DNA of 64,000 nt from Paenibacillus woosongensis (GCF_030122845.1 NZ_CP126084.1:3596001-3660000); one strand, 5' to 3'; numbered from the stretch's first letter, positions 28,233 through 36,818 are shown. The notes: generated by a model not told the origin, from the letters alone. Numbers and translations are program-made.

Positions 28233-29171
28233 CTATTGTCCCAGCATGTCCAGCGCCAAGTTCTTGATGTTCTCCGCACTGATCCCGTAATATTCAAAGA
28301 CTTCCTTCGTTTTTCCGGCAATCGCCGGTTCATCCGGAATGCCCACCAGGCGAAGCGGCACCGGATGATGCTGCACGACAACCTCCGCTACCGCAGCCCC
28401 AAGGCCGCCGTGTACGCTATGCTCTTCCACCGTAATAATACGGCCTGTCTCCCTCGCTGCCTTAATGATCGCCTCTTCATCCAGCGGCTTGATCGTATGC
28501 ATATTGATCACCCGACAGGAAACCCCGGCTTCCTTTAGCTTCACTTCGGCATCCAGCGCAACTCGTACCGTTTCCCCCGCGGCAATCAGCGTAATGTCCG
28601 AGCCGTCGCGCATCGTAACAGCTTTGCCGATGACAAAGTCATAATCCGCGGATTCGTAAACATCCTCTACCGGATTTCGCCCGATGCGAACATAGACGCC
28701 GCCCTCATAATTCACCAGCGCCTCGGTCATCCGTTTCGTCTCATGACGGTCCGCCGGAAGAATGACCGCGAGGCCGGGGATCGCCCGCGTTACCGCCAAA
28801 TCCTGCACGGAATGGTGGGACATCCCGAGCGCCCCGTAGCTAATCCCGCCGCTGATTCCGATCAGCTTCACATTCGTTGCCGAATAAGCCACGTCCACTT
28901 TAATCTGCTCGATGCTTCGCATCGAGAGGAAGCAGGCGGGGGAAGTAACGAACGGCTTTTTCCCGCTGTGAGCCAGCCCCGCCGATATGCCGACGATGTT
29001 CTGCTCCGCGATGCCGACCTCTACGAATTGCTCTGGACAGGCCTGCGCGAACGGTCCCATTGCCGCCGAGCCCCTGGAATCGCTGGCCAGCACCATAATG
29101 TCGCGATCGCTCTGCGCCAGCTCCAGCAGCGTATCGCAAATGACTTGACGATTAGCAATTTTGTTCCCCAT
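28233..29171 (-). CDS. Transketolase, C-terminal subunit
   Basis: The 312-residue protein covers the pyrimidine-binding and C-terminal domains of transketolase (Transket_pyr plus Transketolase_C). It has MVLASDSRGSA, FVEVGIAEQNIVGISAGLA carrying the conserved TPP-activating Glu, and GVYVRIGRNPVEDVY. It follows its partner subunit with a 2-base gap, so both are co-translated. It is a split enzyme rather than a fragment. Confidence 0.92.
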   Translation of the reverse strand: MGNKIANRQVICDTLLELAQSDRDIMVLASDSRGSAAMGPFAQACPEQFVEVGIAEQNIVGISAGLAHSGKKPFVTSPACFLSMRSIEQIKVDVAYSATNVKLIGISGGISYGALGMSHHSVQDLAVTRAIPGLAVILPADRHETKRMTEALVNYEGGVYVRIGRNPVEDVYESADYDFVIGKAVTMRDGSDITLIAAGETVRVALDAEVKLKEAGVSCRVINMHTIKPLDEEAIIKAARETGRIITVEEHSVHGGLGAAVAEVVVQHHPVPLRLVGIPDEPAIAGKTKEVFEYYGISAENIKNLALDMLGQ

Positions 29172-29173
29172 TG

Positions 29174-30025
29174 TTATCGAACCTGCCCTTCCTGTTGATA
29201 GCCGGCCAGAACCGCGGACAACTCGGCCAATGCCTGCGCAAGCTCCTCATCGCTTGGCACGTGGTGATGCCAATGCGGCACATTTTCGGCAAAGGAAATG
29301 CCTTTCGCCTTCACCGTATTGGCTATAATGAGCGTTGGCTTCCCTGGAACGGTCGGAGCTGCCTCCAATGTATCCACGAGCTGCTCCATATCATTGCCGT
29401 CGATTGAAATGACGTTCCAGCCAAATGCCGCCCATTTCTCGTCCAGCGGATCGAGGCCCATAACCTCTTCCGTTGAGCCGCTGATTTGCAGCCCATTGCG
29501 GTCAATGATGCCAACCAAATTATCGAGCTTGTAATGAGCCCCCGCCATTGCCGCTTCCCAAACGGAGCCTTCCGCCTGCTCCCCGTCGCCCATCAGGCAG
29601 AATACCCGGTAGCCGCGTCCATCACGCTTGGAGGCCAGCGCCATGCCCACCGAGATCGCCAGGCCATGCCCCAGGGCTCCCGTATTCATCTCGATTCCCG
29701 GCACTTTATTGTTCGGATGACCGATTAACCGCGTTCCAAACTGCGAGAACGTCTCTAATTCTTCTTTTGGGAAAAATCCTCTATCCGCCAAAATACACCA
29801 CAAGGATTCTACCGCATGACCTTTGCTCGCTATAAAACGATCGCGACCCTCCCATTTCGGACGAGCCGGGTCGAGGTTCATGACTCGATAATAAAGTGCC
29901 GTCAAAATATCAGCGTTGCTTAGCGATCCGCCGGTATGTCCCGCCTTGGCTCCATGAATCATCCGGAGCAGATCCATGCGTATTTGCGCCGCCTTCGCTT
30001 TCAATTCAATAATTTCCATCTTCAC
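29174..30025 (-). CDS. Transketolase, N-terminal (TPP-binding) subunit
   Basis: The 283-residue protein carries the thiamine-diphosphate domain. It has GHTGGSLSNADILTALYY, ASKGHAVESLW and the TPP/metal motif GDGEQAEGSVWEAAMAGAHY followed by IIDRNGLQ. It starts at a GTG five bases after AAGGAGG; an ATG two codons later is possible. With the downstream subunit it makes a complete transketolase, transferring two-carbon units between sugar phosphates. Placement with an isomerase and kinase points to a dedicated catabolic route. Confidence 0.92.
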   Translation of the reverse strand: MKMEIIELKAKAAQIRMDLLRMIHGAKAGHTGGSLSNADILTALYYRVMNLDPARPKWEGRDRFIASKGHAVESLWCILADRGFFPKEELETFSQFGTRLIGHPNNKVPGIEMNTGALGHGLAISVGMALASKRDGRGYRVFCLMGDGEQAEGSVWEAAMAGAHYKLDNLVGIIDRNGLQISGSTEEVMGLDPLDEKWAAFGWNVISIDGNDMEQLVDTLEAAPTVPGKPTLIIANTVKAKGISFAENVPHWHHHVPSDEELAQALAELSAVLAGYQQEGQVR

Positions 30026-30050
30026 CGCCGCCTCCTTGTTTCATGATGTT

Positions 30051-31484
30051 TTATAAATTCGAACCGCGCAGCCAGGCTTGAATTTGCTGTTCTGTCGGAT
30101 CGACGGGATCCGCCGTCAAGCCGGGAATATAGTTGCAGGCCTCATATAAAGCCGGGATAACGTTGGCATGTATACCTACCGAATGATGCACATAAGGGCC
30201 TTTGACCAGCTTTTCTTCCCATAATGGCCAATCGTTCACTTCTACCCACACGTAGGAACCGCGCGTATATGGCCCCTGAATACCGCGGGCCTTGCCGAGG
30301 AACAGCTGATATTCCCCATGATCCCCATCGAATCTGGCCAGCGTCATGCCGCCGCCTTTGATTTCGCCTTCATGCGTCCCCGGGGCATGATCATCAAACA
30401 GGAAATGCCGGGACAGCTTCGGCCGCTCCTCCACAGACAGCGATACCGGAAAATTGCCGCAATGGAACAATAGCTCACCGTTCTCATTCTCTGGATGACG
30501 AATTGTCAGGTCAGCAAAAAAAGTCGGCAGCTGATTCATCGCTGCAGCCTGCACCATCACCGAGGTGATGGCCCCATGGATATCCGTCTCGCAAGTCACC
30601 GGAATTTGCTCGTCAGTCAGAATGGCATTGGCCAGGCAAGGCATGATGCCCATGGCTTCCTGCAAGGCAGACCAACATTGAATAGCAATCGCCGAGCATC
30701 CGTTCTGCACCGCGTACTGCTTCATCGCCACCTTCAAAGCAGCAATCCGCCGAACGTCTTCCTCGGTCACCTCCGACCAATCCAGCTTCGCTTTAATATA
30801 ATCGATCGCCTCTGCCAGCTCGGAGCTGCTGCCTTTCTCGATCTGCTTTGAAGCTCTTTGAATGTCGATCAAAGTGATCGGATGAAGCTCGATGCCGAAC
30901 CGTTCCAGCAATTCGCCTTCATTGCATATCATCGTCCAGAACGATGTTGGTCTAGGGCCAATCTGCAAAATTCGCAGATTGCGGAACTGCTTCACCACGT
31001 TCGCAGCGGCTACGAAATTCGTAAACCCCCGCTCAAATACCGGAGAATCGACCCGGCTGTTCGTCACATACGTAAACGGCACATTAAAACGACGCAGAAC
31101 CTTTCCTGTCGCAAACAGCCCGCACTGCGTATCACGCAGGCGCATGCCGTCCTCCAGCGGCGCTTCGTCGCGCGGCCCCCACAGCAGCACTGGCTTGCCC
31201 AGCGCTTTGCCTACCCTCGCCACCGTATCCTCCGTCCCGAAATTACAATGCGGAAAAAAGACGGCATCGACATTTTCGCGCTTGAACCGCTCTACAATTC
31301 TGTCCGCAGCGATATGATCGTCGTACAGCAGCCCTTCTTCATTGATTCCCTCCAGATCGACGAGCTCTAGATCCATTCCGAAACTTTGGATTTTTTCCTT
31401 AATCATTACTTTGTACTTGAACGCATCCTCCGCACTGAACGTAAAACGACGTGTAGGGGCATATCCCAATTTCAATTTCTTCAT
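30051..31484 (-). CDS. L-fucose/L-arabinose isomerase-fold protein
   Basis: The 477-residue protein matches the L-fucose/arabinose isomerase-like family: an N-terminal domain (LKLGYAPTRRFTFSAEDAF), the middle segment NGCSAIAIQCWSALQEAMG, and MPCLANAILTDEQIPVTCET with metal-ligand candidates. The ATG at 31484 follows GAGGAG by 8 bases; a GTG three codons upstream is less well placed. As first gene of an operon with a transketolase and an FGGY kinase it probably makes the ketose that the kinase phosphorylates. The sugar is not known. Confidence 0.82.
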   Translation of the reverse strand: MKKLKLGYAPTRRFTFSAEDAFKYKVMIKEKIQSFGMDLELVDLEGINEEGLLYDDHIAADRIVERFKRENVDAVFFPHCNFGTEDTVARVGKALGKPVLLWGPRDEAPLEDGMRLRDTQCGLFATGKVLRRFNVPFTYVTNSRVDSPVFERGFTNFVAAANVVKQFRNLRILQIGPRPTSFWTMICNEGELLERFGIELHPITLIDIQRASKQIEKGSSSELAEAIDYIKAKLDWSEVTEEDVRRIAALKVAMKQYAVQNGCSAIAIQCWSALQEAMGIMPCLANAILTDEQIPVTCETDIHGAITSVMVQAAAMNQLPTFFADLTIRHPENENGELLFHCGNFPVSLSVEERPKLSRHFLFDDHAPGTHEGEIKGGGMTLARFDGDHGEYQLFLGKARGIQGPYTRGSYVWVEVNDWPLWEEKLVKGPYVHHSVGIHANVIPALYEACNYIPGLTADPVDPTEQQIQAWLRGSNL

Positions 31485-31510
31485 CCGGCTCACTCCTCAG
31501 GTATTGTCAA

Positions 31511-31733
31511 ACTAAACAAACTAAACAATTTTCAATTCTTTGACTAAACAAAAATAGATAAAGTTTAGTCGTTTTCCATCGCTATGAGTTAAAATTACCA
31601 CCAGTTTAGGAATTAGTCAACGATATTCACTGAGTTTTAGTTGATTTTAAGTTTATTTAACTAAACATTTAAGTTTACAACTATGCTCACCTTGATAATT
31701 TTTTTAGAGATGTGTAAACTAAACCTACTAAAC
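31511..31733. repeat. Array of ACTAAAC motifs in a divergent regulatory region
   Basis: Six copies of ACTAAAC start at 31511, 31520, 31543, 31660, 31718 and 31727, and one inverted copy GTTTAGT is at 31563. Two tandem pairs, each with a 9-base period, lie about 27-30 bases before the two divergent start codons. The 31543/31563 pair is an inverted repeat with a 13-base gap. These are probably operators for the LacI regulator encoded alongside. Confidence 0.7.
31692..31720 (+). promoter_or_regulatory. Promoter of the LacI-family gene
   Basis: TTGATA (31692-31697) and TAAACT (31715-31720) have a 17-base spacer. The -10 element overlaps the ACTAAAC repeat at 31718, which would allow autorepression. 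Confidence 0.55.
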
Positions 31734-31763
31734 AATTGATTGGGAATGGAGAGATTCTGAACT

Positions 31764-32801
31764 GTGAGAATGGAGGATATCGCCAAAATCGCCGGGGTTT
31801 CCAAAGCGGCCGTATCATTTGCGCTAAGCGGAAAGCCGGGCATCAGCGCGGAAACCCGCGAGCGGATATTGCAAATCGCCAAAGAGCACGGATATTCCCC
31901 TAAATCCAAATCGGCAGCGCCCGAGCAGACGCTCAAAACGTTACTCTTTTTGGCATTCGCCAATTCCGGCATCGTGCTTGAACAATATTATCAACAGCCC
32001 TTTTTTCGCGAGCTGATTCAATACATCGAGGAACGATGCCGGAGCTACGGTTATTCGCTCATGTTCTCTTCGGTAGAGCCGGAGCATTATGTCGAGGAAA
32101 TCAAAACTATCGTGGAGGAAAAAAGAAGCGACGGCGTCATTCTGCTTGGAACGAACCTGAGTCAAGTACAAATAGCGGCAATAGCGAATGAGTTGACTGC
32201 TCCGCTCGTCGTGCTCGATACCTGCTACGAGACGCTTCCGGTTCACTTCATCGAAATCAATAATGTCATGGGCGCTTATCAGGCAGGCGTTCATCTGGCC
32301 GAGTTAGGACATCACAATATCGGCTACATTGCCTCCAACGTGAGAATCCATAATTTCGAAGACCGCAAGCGGGGTTTCCTCGCCGCTCTTCGGGATCACC
32401 AACTGAAGGTGGCCGAGGACGGCTTCTTTGCCGTAGCCCCCACGATCCTATCCTCCCAGGATGAATTAAAAAGTCAGCTGTCCGCCTACCTGGCCTCTGG
32501 AAAGCCTATGCCGACAGCCTTGTTCTGCGAGTGTGACTATATTGCTATCAGCGCCATCAAGACGTTAGGCGAGCTCAACTATCGGATTCCGGAGGACGTG
32601 TCGGTCGTCGGATTCGATAATATCTCGGAAGCGCGGATCGTCTCGCCGGAGCTGTCCACCGTCCATGTCGAGAAGGAACGGATGGCTCAACTCGCCGTCG
32701 ACCTCATGATTCAATCGATCGAATCCCCCCAGCCCGTGAAGACGAAGGTCAAGGTAGATACCCAATTTATTCCGCGCGGGTCCTCGAGCCAAAATGAATA
32801 G
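31764..32801 (+). CDS. LacI-family transcriptional regulator
   Basis: The 345-residue repressor has the N-terminal LacI HTH and hinge (DIAKIAGVSKAAVSFALSGK, about 5-24). A periplasmic-binding-protein-like sensor domain follows (ERRSDGVILLGTNL-type core, GHHNIGYIASNV, VSVVGFDNISEARIVSPELS). It starts at a GTG ten bases after GGAGAG; an ATG two codons later is an alternative. It is divergent from the isomerase-transketolase-kinase operon, its probable target. Confidence 0.9.
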   Translation: MRMEDIAKIAGVSKAAVSFALSGKPGISAETRERILQIAKEHGYSPKSKSAAPEQTLKTLLFLAFANSGIVLEQYYQQPFFRELIQYIEERCRSYGYSLMFSSVEPEHYVEEIKTIVEEKRSDGVILLGTNLSQVQIAAIANELTAPLVVLDTCYETLPVHFIEINNVMGAYQAGVHLAELGHHNIGYIASNVRIHNFEDRKRGFLAALRDHQLKVAEDGFFAVAPTILSSQDELKSQLSAYLASGKPMPTALFCECDYIAISAIKTLGELNYRIPEDVSVVGFDNISEARIVSPELSTVHVEKERMAQLAVDLMIQSIESPQPVKTKVKVDTQFIPRGSSSQNE

Positions 32802-32876
32802 CATCGGATAGCCGGGTATCTCTCCTAACAGGGTGTCCCGCACAGGAACATAAAACTTGAAGGCGAACTACAACAG

Positions 32877-32903
32877 AAAGGACGGCCAATGGCCGTCCTT
32901 TTA
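32877..32903 (+). terminator. Terminator of the LacI-family gene
   Basis: A perfect 11-bp stem AAAGGACGGCC/GGCCGTCCTTT with a 3-nt loop ends in four T. The rest of the 32802-33208 interval holds only the hydrolase remnant and the leader of the next gene. Confidence 0.75.
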
Positions 32904-32972
32904 GACTTAACATTTACCCGCTTAAACCATATTGCTGCCGATAAACATCTCTGCATAGCTTCAACATTTTAA

Positions 32973-33102
32973 CTACCACAAATAAAGATCGTTGCCCTTC
33001 AGCTTGAATATCGCTTCCATGAAGTAAAAATCACCGTAAATAATCGCATGATGATGTGTATCGCTATGATAGGCGGTCATGGAGGGGAGCGGCGGACTTT
33101 CC
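32973..33102 (-). pseudogene. C-terminal remnant of a GH88/GH105 unsaturated rhamnogalacturonyl hydrolase
   Basis: Read on the minus strand, an open frame of about 42 codons ends HAIIYGDFYFMEAIFKLKGN followed by DLYLW and a stop. This matches the very conserved C-terminus of YteR/YesR-type hydrolases. A stop codon upstream (at about 33103) and lack of a start show that only the last tenth of the gene survives. Confidence 0.75.
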
Positions 33103-33208
33103 TAATCGGGCGGTATCTACTACAATAGAACTAGACATATTTAAATAACATAATCCTTAATCGCATAATATATGTATAAATAAAAAATGGTGGAGGCTAT
33201 ATTCTCAA

Positions 33209-34111
33209 ATGAAGCTAAATCTTACGGCACAATCGCTGCCTGTATATGAGGCATTATCCAGCGCAGTCCGGCTGAACATCATGAACCTGCTGGCTGAGCG
33301 GCCGATGAATATTAAGGAGCTTGCTGAAGCGCTCGGGCTAAGCAGCGCCATCATGACGATGCACGTACGCAAGCTTGAAGGTGCGGGGCTGGTGTCCAGC
33401 GAAATGGCTCCCGGGCGGAACGGTTTGCAGAAAATTTGCTCGCTTGCCGTCGACAGCATCGAAATCGTCATCCCCCGCAAGAAGAAAGACGAATTAAAAT
33501 GCCATCGTACGGAAATTCCGGTCGGACATTACTCGGACTTCATGATCGAGCCGACATGCGGCCTCGCTACGGTTGATCATATTATCGGCAGCTTTGATGA
33601 CCCAAGGCATTTCTGGGATCAGGAACGGATCAATGCCGGCGTGCTCTGGTTCGGCAAAGGCTTCATCGAATATAAAATCCCGAATTTCCTGCTGTCGAGC
33701 CAACGGCCGGAGGAGCTGGTCATTACGATGGAAATTGCCTCCGAAGCGCCCGATACGAACAACAACTGGCCTTCCGACATTACCTTCACCTTTAACGGAG
33801 TCAATCTGGGCTACTGGACAAGCCCCGGCGATTATGGCGACAGCCGCGGCAAATATACGCCGAGCTGGTGGCATAACAAAACGAATCAATACGGCCTGCT
33901 AAAAAAACTGCGCATTACCCGTGAGGGTACGTTCATGGACGGCCTCAAATTGTCCGATATCACCTTGGATGATGTCGGTATTCTGGACAAGCAGTGGACC
34001 TTCAAATTATCCGTGGAAGACGACGCCGTTCACGTCGGAGGCCTTACTTTATTCGGCAAAGGCTTCGGCAACTACAACGATCATTTACTGTTCGAGCTCT
34101 ATTACAGCTGA
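33209..34111 (+). CDS. ArsR-like winged-helix regulator with large C-terminal domain
   Basis: The 300-residue protein starts with an ArsR-type winged HTH (about 10-75; SAVRLNIMNLLAERPMNIKE, GLSSAIMTMHVRKLEGAGLV). About 210 residues of beta-rich sequence follow with many aromatic residues (FWDQERINAGVLWFGKGFIE, SWWHNKTNQYG), more like a carbohydrate-binding or sensing domain than a standard ArsR metal site; no Cys metal cluster is present. It lies next to GH51 and is probably its regulator, which is inference from position. GGTGGAGG precedes the ATG. Confidence 0.75.
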   Translation: MKLNLTAQSLPVYEALSSAVRLNIMNLLAERPMNIKELAEALGLSSAIMTMHVRKLEGAGLVSSEMAPGRNGLQKICSLAVDSIEIVIPRKKKDELKCHRTEIPVGHYSDFMIEPTCGLATVDHIIGSFDDPRHFWDQERINAGVLWFGKGFIEYKIPNFLLSSQRPEELVITMEIASEAPDTNNNWPSDITFTFNGVNLGYWTSPGDYGDSRGKYTPSWWHNKTNQYGLLKKLRITREGTFMDGLKLSDITLDDVGILDKQWTFKLSVEDDAVHVGGLTLFGKGFGNYNDHLLFELYYS

Positions 34112-34145
34112 TATACAGAAAATTTCTGAAACGACGTCTGCCGCA

Positions 34146-34198
34146 AACCAATGACAAAAGAAGCCTGAAATATCTTCAGGCTTCTTTTGTCATTGGTT
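34146..34198. terminator. Long perfect-stem bidirectional terminator
   Basis: A 24-bp uninterrupted inverted repeat (34146-34169 with 34175-34198, 5-nt loop) separates the convergent regulator gene and the DUF6171/GH51 unit. Internal AAAAG/CTTTT tracts give T-rich stem ends in both directions. Confidence 0.8.
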
Positions 34199-34202
34199 AC
34201 AG

Positions 34203-34484
34203 CTACACTGCTTCCTCATGATAGGCTCCCCACCGGCTTTGACCCGGCAAGGCGCATTCCCGCACCTTCAGCTTGGCTACAACGGGAATGATACAGCCGC
34301 AGACGAGGCAGGTCGTTCCGTCCTGCAGCTTGGGACAGGAGCGGCATAACTCCAGCCGCTGCTCATAAATTTCATCCGGAACGCAGCGTTCCGGTGCAAA
34401 GGCGGAGGAGGCCAGAATGCGCTGAATCTGCTCCTCCGTTACTTTATACTCCTCCCGGCAGCCTTTACAGGATGACGTCGCCAT
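34203..34484 (-). CDS. Small Cys-rich protein (DUF6171-like)
   Basis: The 93-residue protein has three CxxC-type clusters (SCKGC, ELCRSCPKL, TCLVCGCIIPV) plus a late Cys, and so probably binds zinc or another metal. It fits the DUF6171 family of unknown function as I know it. It starts 5 bases after the GH51 stop in the same direction, so it is probably co-transcribed. No functional link to arabinose release is evident. Confidence 0.75.
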   Translation of the reverse strand: MATSSCKGCREEYKVTEEQIQRILASSAFAPERCVPDEIYEQRLELCRSCPKLQDGTTCLVCGCIIPVVAKLKVRECALPGQSRWGAYHEEAV

Positions 34485-34489
34485 ATCGC

Positions 34490-35986
34490 TTAAGCCTTGG
34501 GAGTCAATGCCAGCACGGCAACAGACATCGGCGGCAGCTCAGCTGTCACCACTCCGCCCTCTACCGTAAAGCTATGGAATGCCTGCGGTGCTACTGTATC
34601 CGGGGCTGCGAACGTATTGTGAGCGTCTATCGTATCCCCCGCCAGCACCGTTCCTGTTACCTCGAAGGATTGCCCGCCCCAGCCGCGTACATCTACCGGA
34701 ACAACCGCCTTCTCGGCATGGTTCGTGTTGCAGAGACTGATATGAACCACTCCGTCGGCATTGATCGAGGCCGAGCCAGTCACGGCCGGAATCTCCCGTC
34801 CATCGTAGCTGTATGCTCCGCCGTCCACCTCAAGATCGATCCGTTCAGCATCCTGGTGAACCTTGAACATATCGAACACATGATATGTAGGCGTAAGCAC
34901 CATTTTCTCCCCTTCGGTCAGGATTACCGACTGGAGCACGTTCACCGTCTGGGCGATATTCGCCATGCGAACGCGTTCGTTATGTTTATGGAAAATATTG
35001 AACGTCAAACCGGCTACCAGTGCATCACGAATTGTATTTTGCTGATACAGGAAGCCCGGATTCGTGCCCGGCTCAACGTTGTACCAGGTTCCCCATTCGT
35101 CGACGATCAGCCCTACGCGCTTCTCAGGATCATATTTATCCATGATGACGCTATGCTTCGTAATGAGTTCATCCATCCGCAGCGCCTTCTCCAGTGTTTT
35201 GAACCACTCGCTCGTCTCAAAGCCCGTAGCTGGTCCTTTATCCTCCCAGGTATCCCCCGGCACCGTATAGTAGTGCAGCGTGAGTGAGTCCATGAACCGC
35301 GAAGCTTCCCGCATCAGAACCTCTGTCCAGTTATAATCGTCTACGTTTGGCCCGCAGGCGATCCGGTGGATTTTATTATCGTCATAGTTACGGACGTATG
35401 TCTGATAACGGCGATAGAGATCCGCGTAGTATTCCGGACGCATATTTCCGCCGCAGCCCCAGTTCTCGTTGCCGACGCCGAAGTACGTTACCTTCCAAGG
35501 TTCCTGGCGGCCGTTGGCCTGACGCAGCTCGGACATCGGCGATACGCCGCCAAAGGTTAAATACTCCACCCATTCGGACATTTCCTGGACGGTACCGCTC
35601 CCCACATTTCCGTTAATGTATGGCTCGCACCCGAGCATATCGCACAGCATCATGAACTCATGAGTACCGAAATGGTTGTTCTCGACTACACCGCCCCAGT
35701 GCGTGTTGATCATTCTTTTGCGTTCTTCCCTAGGGCCGATGCCGTCCTTCCAATGATATTCATCGGCAAAACAGCCGCCCGGCCAGCGGAGCACCGGAAT
35801 GTTAATCTGCTTAAGCGCTTGCACGACATCATTTCTAATACCGTTCGTATTCGGAATCGGGGAATCCTCGCCCACCCAAATCCCTTCATAGATACAACGG
35901 CCCAAATGCTCGGAGAAATGACCGTAAATATTGCGGTTAATAGTGCCTCTACGGAGGTCGACATTCAAAATTGCCCGGTTTGCCAT
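34490..35986 (-). CDS. abfA: Alpha-L-arabinofuranosidase, GH51
   Basis: This intracellular enzyme releases terminal alpha-L-arabinofuranosyl residues from arabino-oligosaccharides. At 498 residues without a signal peptide it matches the family. The catalytic acid/base E174 is in [11 protein letters not shown] and the nucleophile E297 in [10 protein letters not shown]. The N-terminal [20 protein letters not shown] and [18 protein letters not shown] are hallmark motifs. It has its own strong promoter. Nearby GH127 and GH43 genes point to plant arabinan and extensin side chains. Confidence 0.95.
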   Translation of the reverse strand: MANRAILNVDLRRGTINRNIYGHFSEHLGRCIYEGIWVGEDSPIPNTNGIRNDVVQALKQINIPVLRWPGGCFADEYHWKDGIGPREERKRMINTHWGGVVENNHFGTHEFMMLCDMLGCEPYINGNVGSGTVQEMSEWVEYLTFGGVSPMSELRQANGRQEPWKVTYFGVGNENWGCGGNMRPEYYADLYRRYQTYVRNYDDNKIHRIACGPNVDDYNWTEVLMREASRFMDSLTLHYYTVPGDTWEDKGPATGFETSEWFKTLEKALRMDELITKHSVIMDKYDPEKRVGLIVDEWGTWYNVEPGTNPGFLYQQNTIRDALVAGLTFNIFHKHNERVRMANIAQTVNVLQSVILTEGEKMVLTPTYHVFDMFKVHQDAERIDLEVDGGAYSYDGREIPAVTGSASINADGVVHISLCNTNHAEKAVVPVDVRGWGGQSFEVTGTVLAGDTIDAHNTFAAPDTVAPQAFHSFTVEGGVVTAELPPMSVAVLALTPKA

Positions 35987-36004
35987 GGAAACAACCGCCT
36001 TTCA

Positions 36005-36030
36005 ATTAATAATTATATTAATCAATTAAT
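36005..36030. promoter_or_regulatory. ATTAAT-repeat candidate operator in the abfA leader
   Basis: Three ATTAAT hexamers start at 36005, 36017 and 36025; the first two flank AATTAT. They lie between the predicted transcription start and the abfA start codon, a repressor-type position. Confidence 0.45.
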
Positions 36031-36042
36031 GCTTACACAAAC

Positions 36043-36072
36043 ATTATAGGCATGTTCTGATTCTTTCGTCAA
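36043..36072 (-). promoter_or_regulatory. Sigma-A promoter of abfA
   Basis: On the minus strand TTGACG (36067-36072) and a consensus TATAAT (36043-36048) are separated by 18 bases, about 60 bases upstream of the start codon. Confidence 0.8.
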
Positions 36073-36122
36073 CCGGTTGTATAATCAAAATCGGCAGGCG
36101 GGCTCGCTCGCGCTGTATCCAC

Positions 36123-36417
36123 CTGAACTAACTGGATTTCATGCGTACACGGGTACACGGCTCCTAATAAAAGGGGAGTCTTGCGCCCTTAAATTACTGG
36201 TTTATGAGCAGGTGGTCAGGATCAGGTAACTAGATGTATTTCATACAGTTAGTTCATCGGTTTTGGCCGTGTTAGCGGGAACTAACTGCAAAACCTACAT
36301 TTAGTTTTAGGCTATTTCGACGATTTAGCTCCAATCAGGCCAACTAGCTGCATGTTTTGCATTTAGCGTATGTTTTCTTAATAAAAGTGCTTATCTAACT
36401 GTATAAAATACATCTCG
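36123..36417. repeat. Cluster of degenerate AACTAACTG...CAGTTAGTT intergenic repeats
   Basis: Five related modules occur in an otherwise gene-free stretch (35987-36827). The clearest is an inverted repeat AACTAGATGTAT / ATACAGTTAGTT at 36228-36254. Related copies are at 36280-36306, 36342-36366 and 36395-36417, with a half-copy near 36125. Spacing is 50-60 bases. Small reading frames here have no ribosome binding site or recognisable product. The tract 36420-36770 shows nothing further that I can support. Confidence 0.55.
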
Positions 36418-36773
36418 CTTTTACAGACAATGGCCCAATTTGTGAGGGATTTATTTAGTGATATATACCATGGTTGGGACAGAGATCCCATATTTAAGGG
36501 GCCGAGCCATTTACACATAACATTGCCGCCTTCCACCATCCCAGCCCATAATTTTGATTCCAATCCAGTTCATTGGTCATCCCGCACCCCGCCCGCGTCA
36601 GACTCCCCTAATTAAAGTCCAGCAAACACAGCTAGGCTAGTTTAGTCAGCAAATACTAAACGGCCCAAAATGGCTAGTTATCCCCTACTTAAACCGGGTT
36701 TATTGGTCGATTTAACGCAGCTGCATTAGAATGAATGTTACCCTTCGTTTAATGTCCTTCTCCCCATATAAAA

Positions 36774-36818
36774 AAGCGATTTTAGGGCCGGGCTGATCTC
36801 AGCTCCCTAAAATCGCTT
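36774..36818 (-). terminator. Terminator of the GH127 gene
   Basis: A 14-bp stem (AAGCGATTTTAGGG with CCCTAAAATCGCTT) is followed on the minus strand by TTTTTATATG, ten bases beyond the stop codon. Confidence 0.85.

Noticed and set aside
31511-31733. CRISPR-like short repeats
   Set aside because: The repeat unit is 7 bases with irregular spacing and one inverted copy, with no cas genes; it fits operators, not a CRISPR array.
36378-36563. 61-codon minus-strand frame in the gap before GH127
   Set aside because: It has no ribosome binding site, no similarity I recognise, and it overlaps the repeat cluster.
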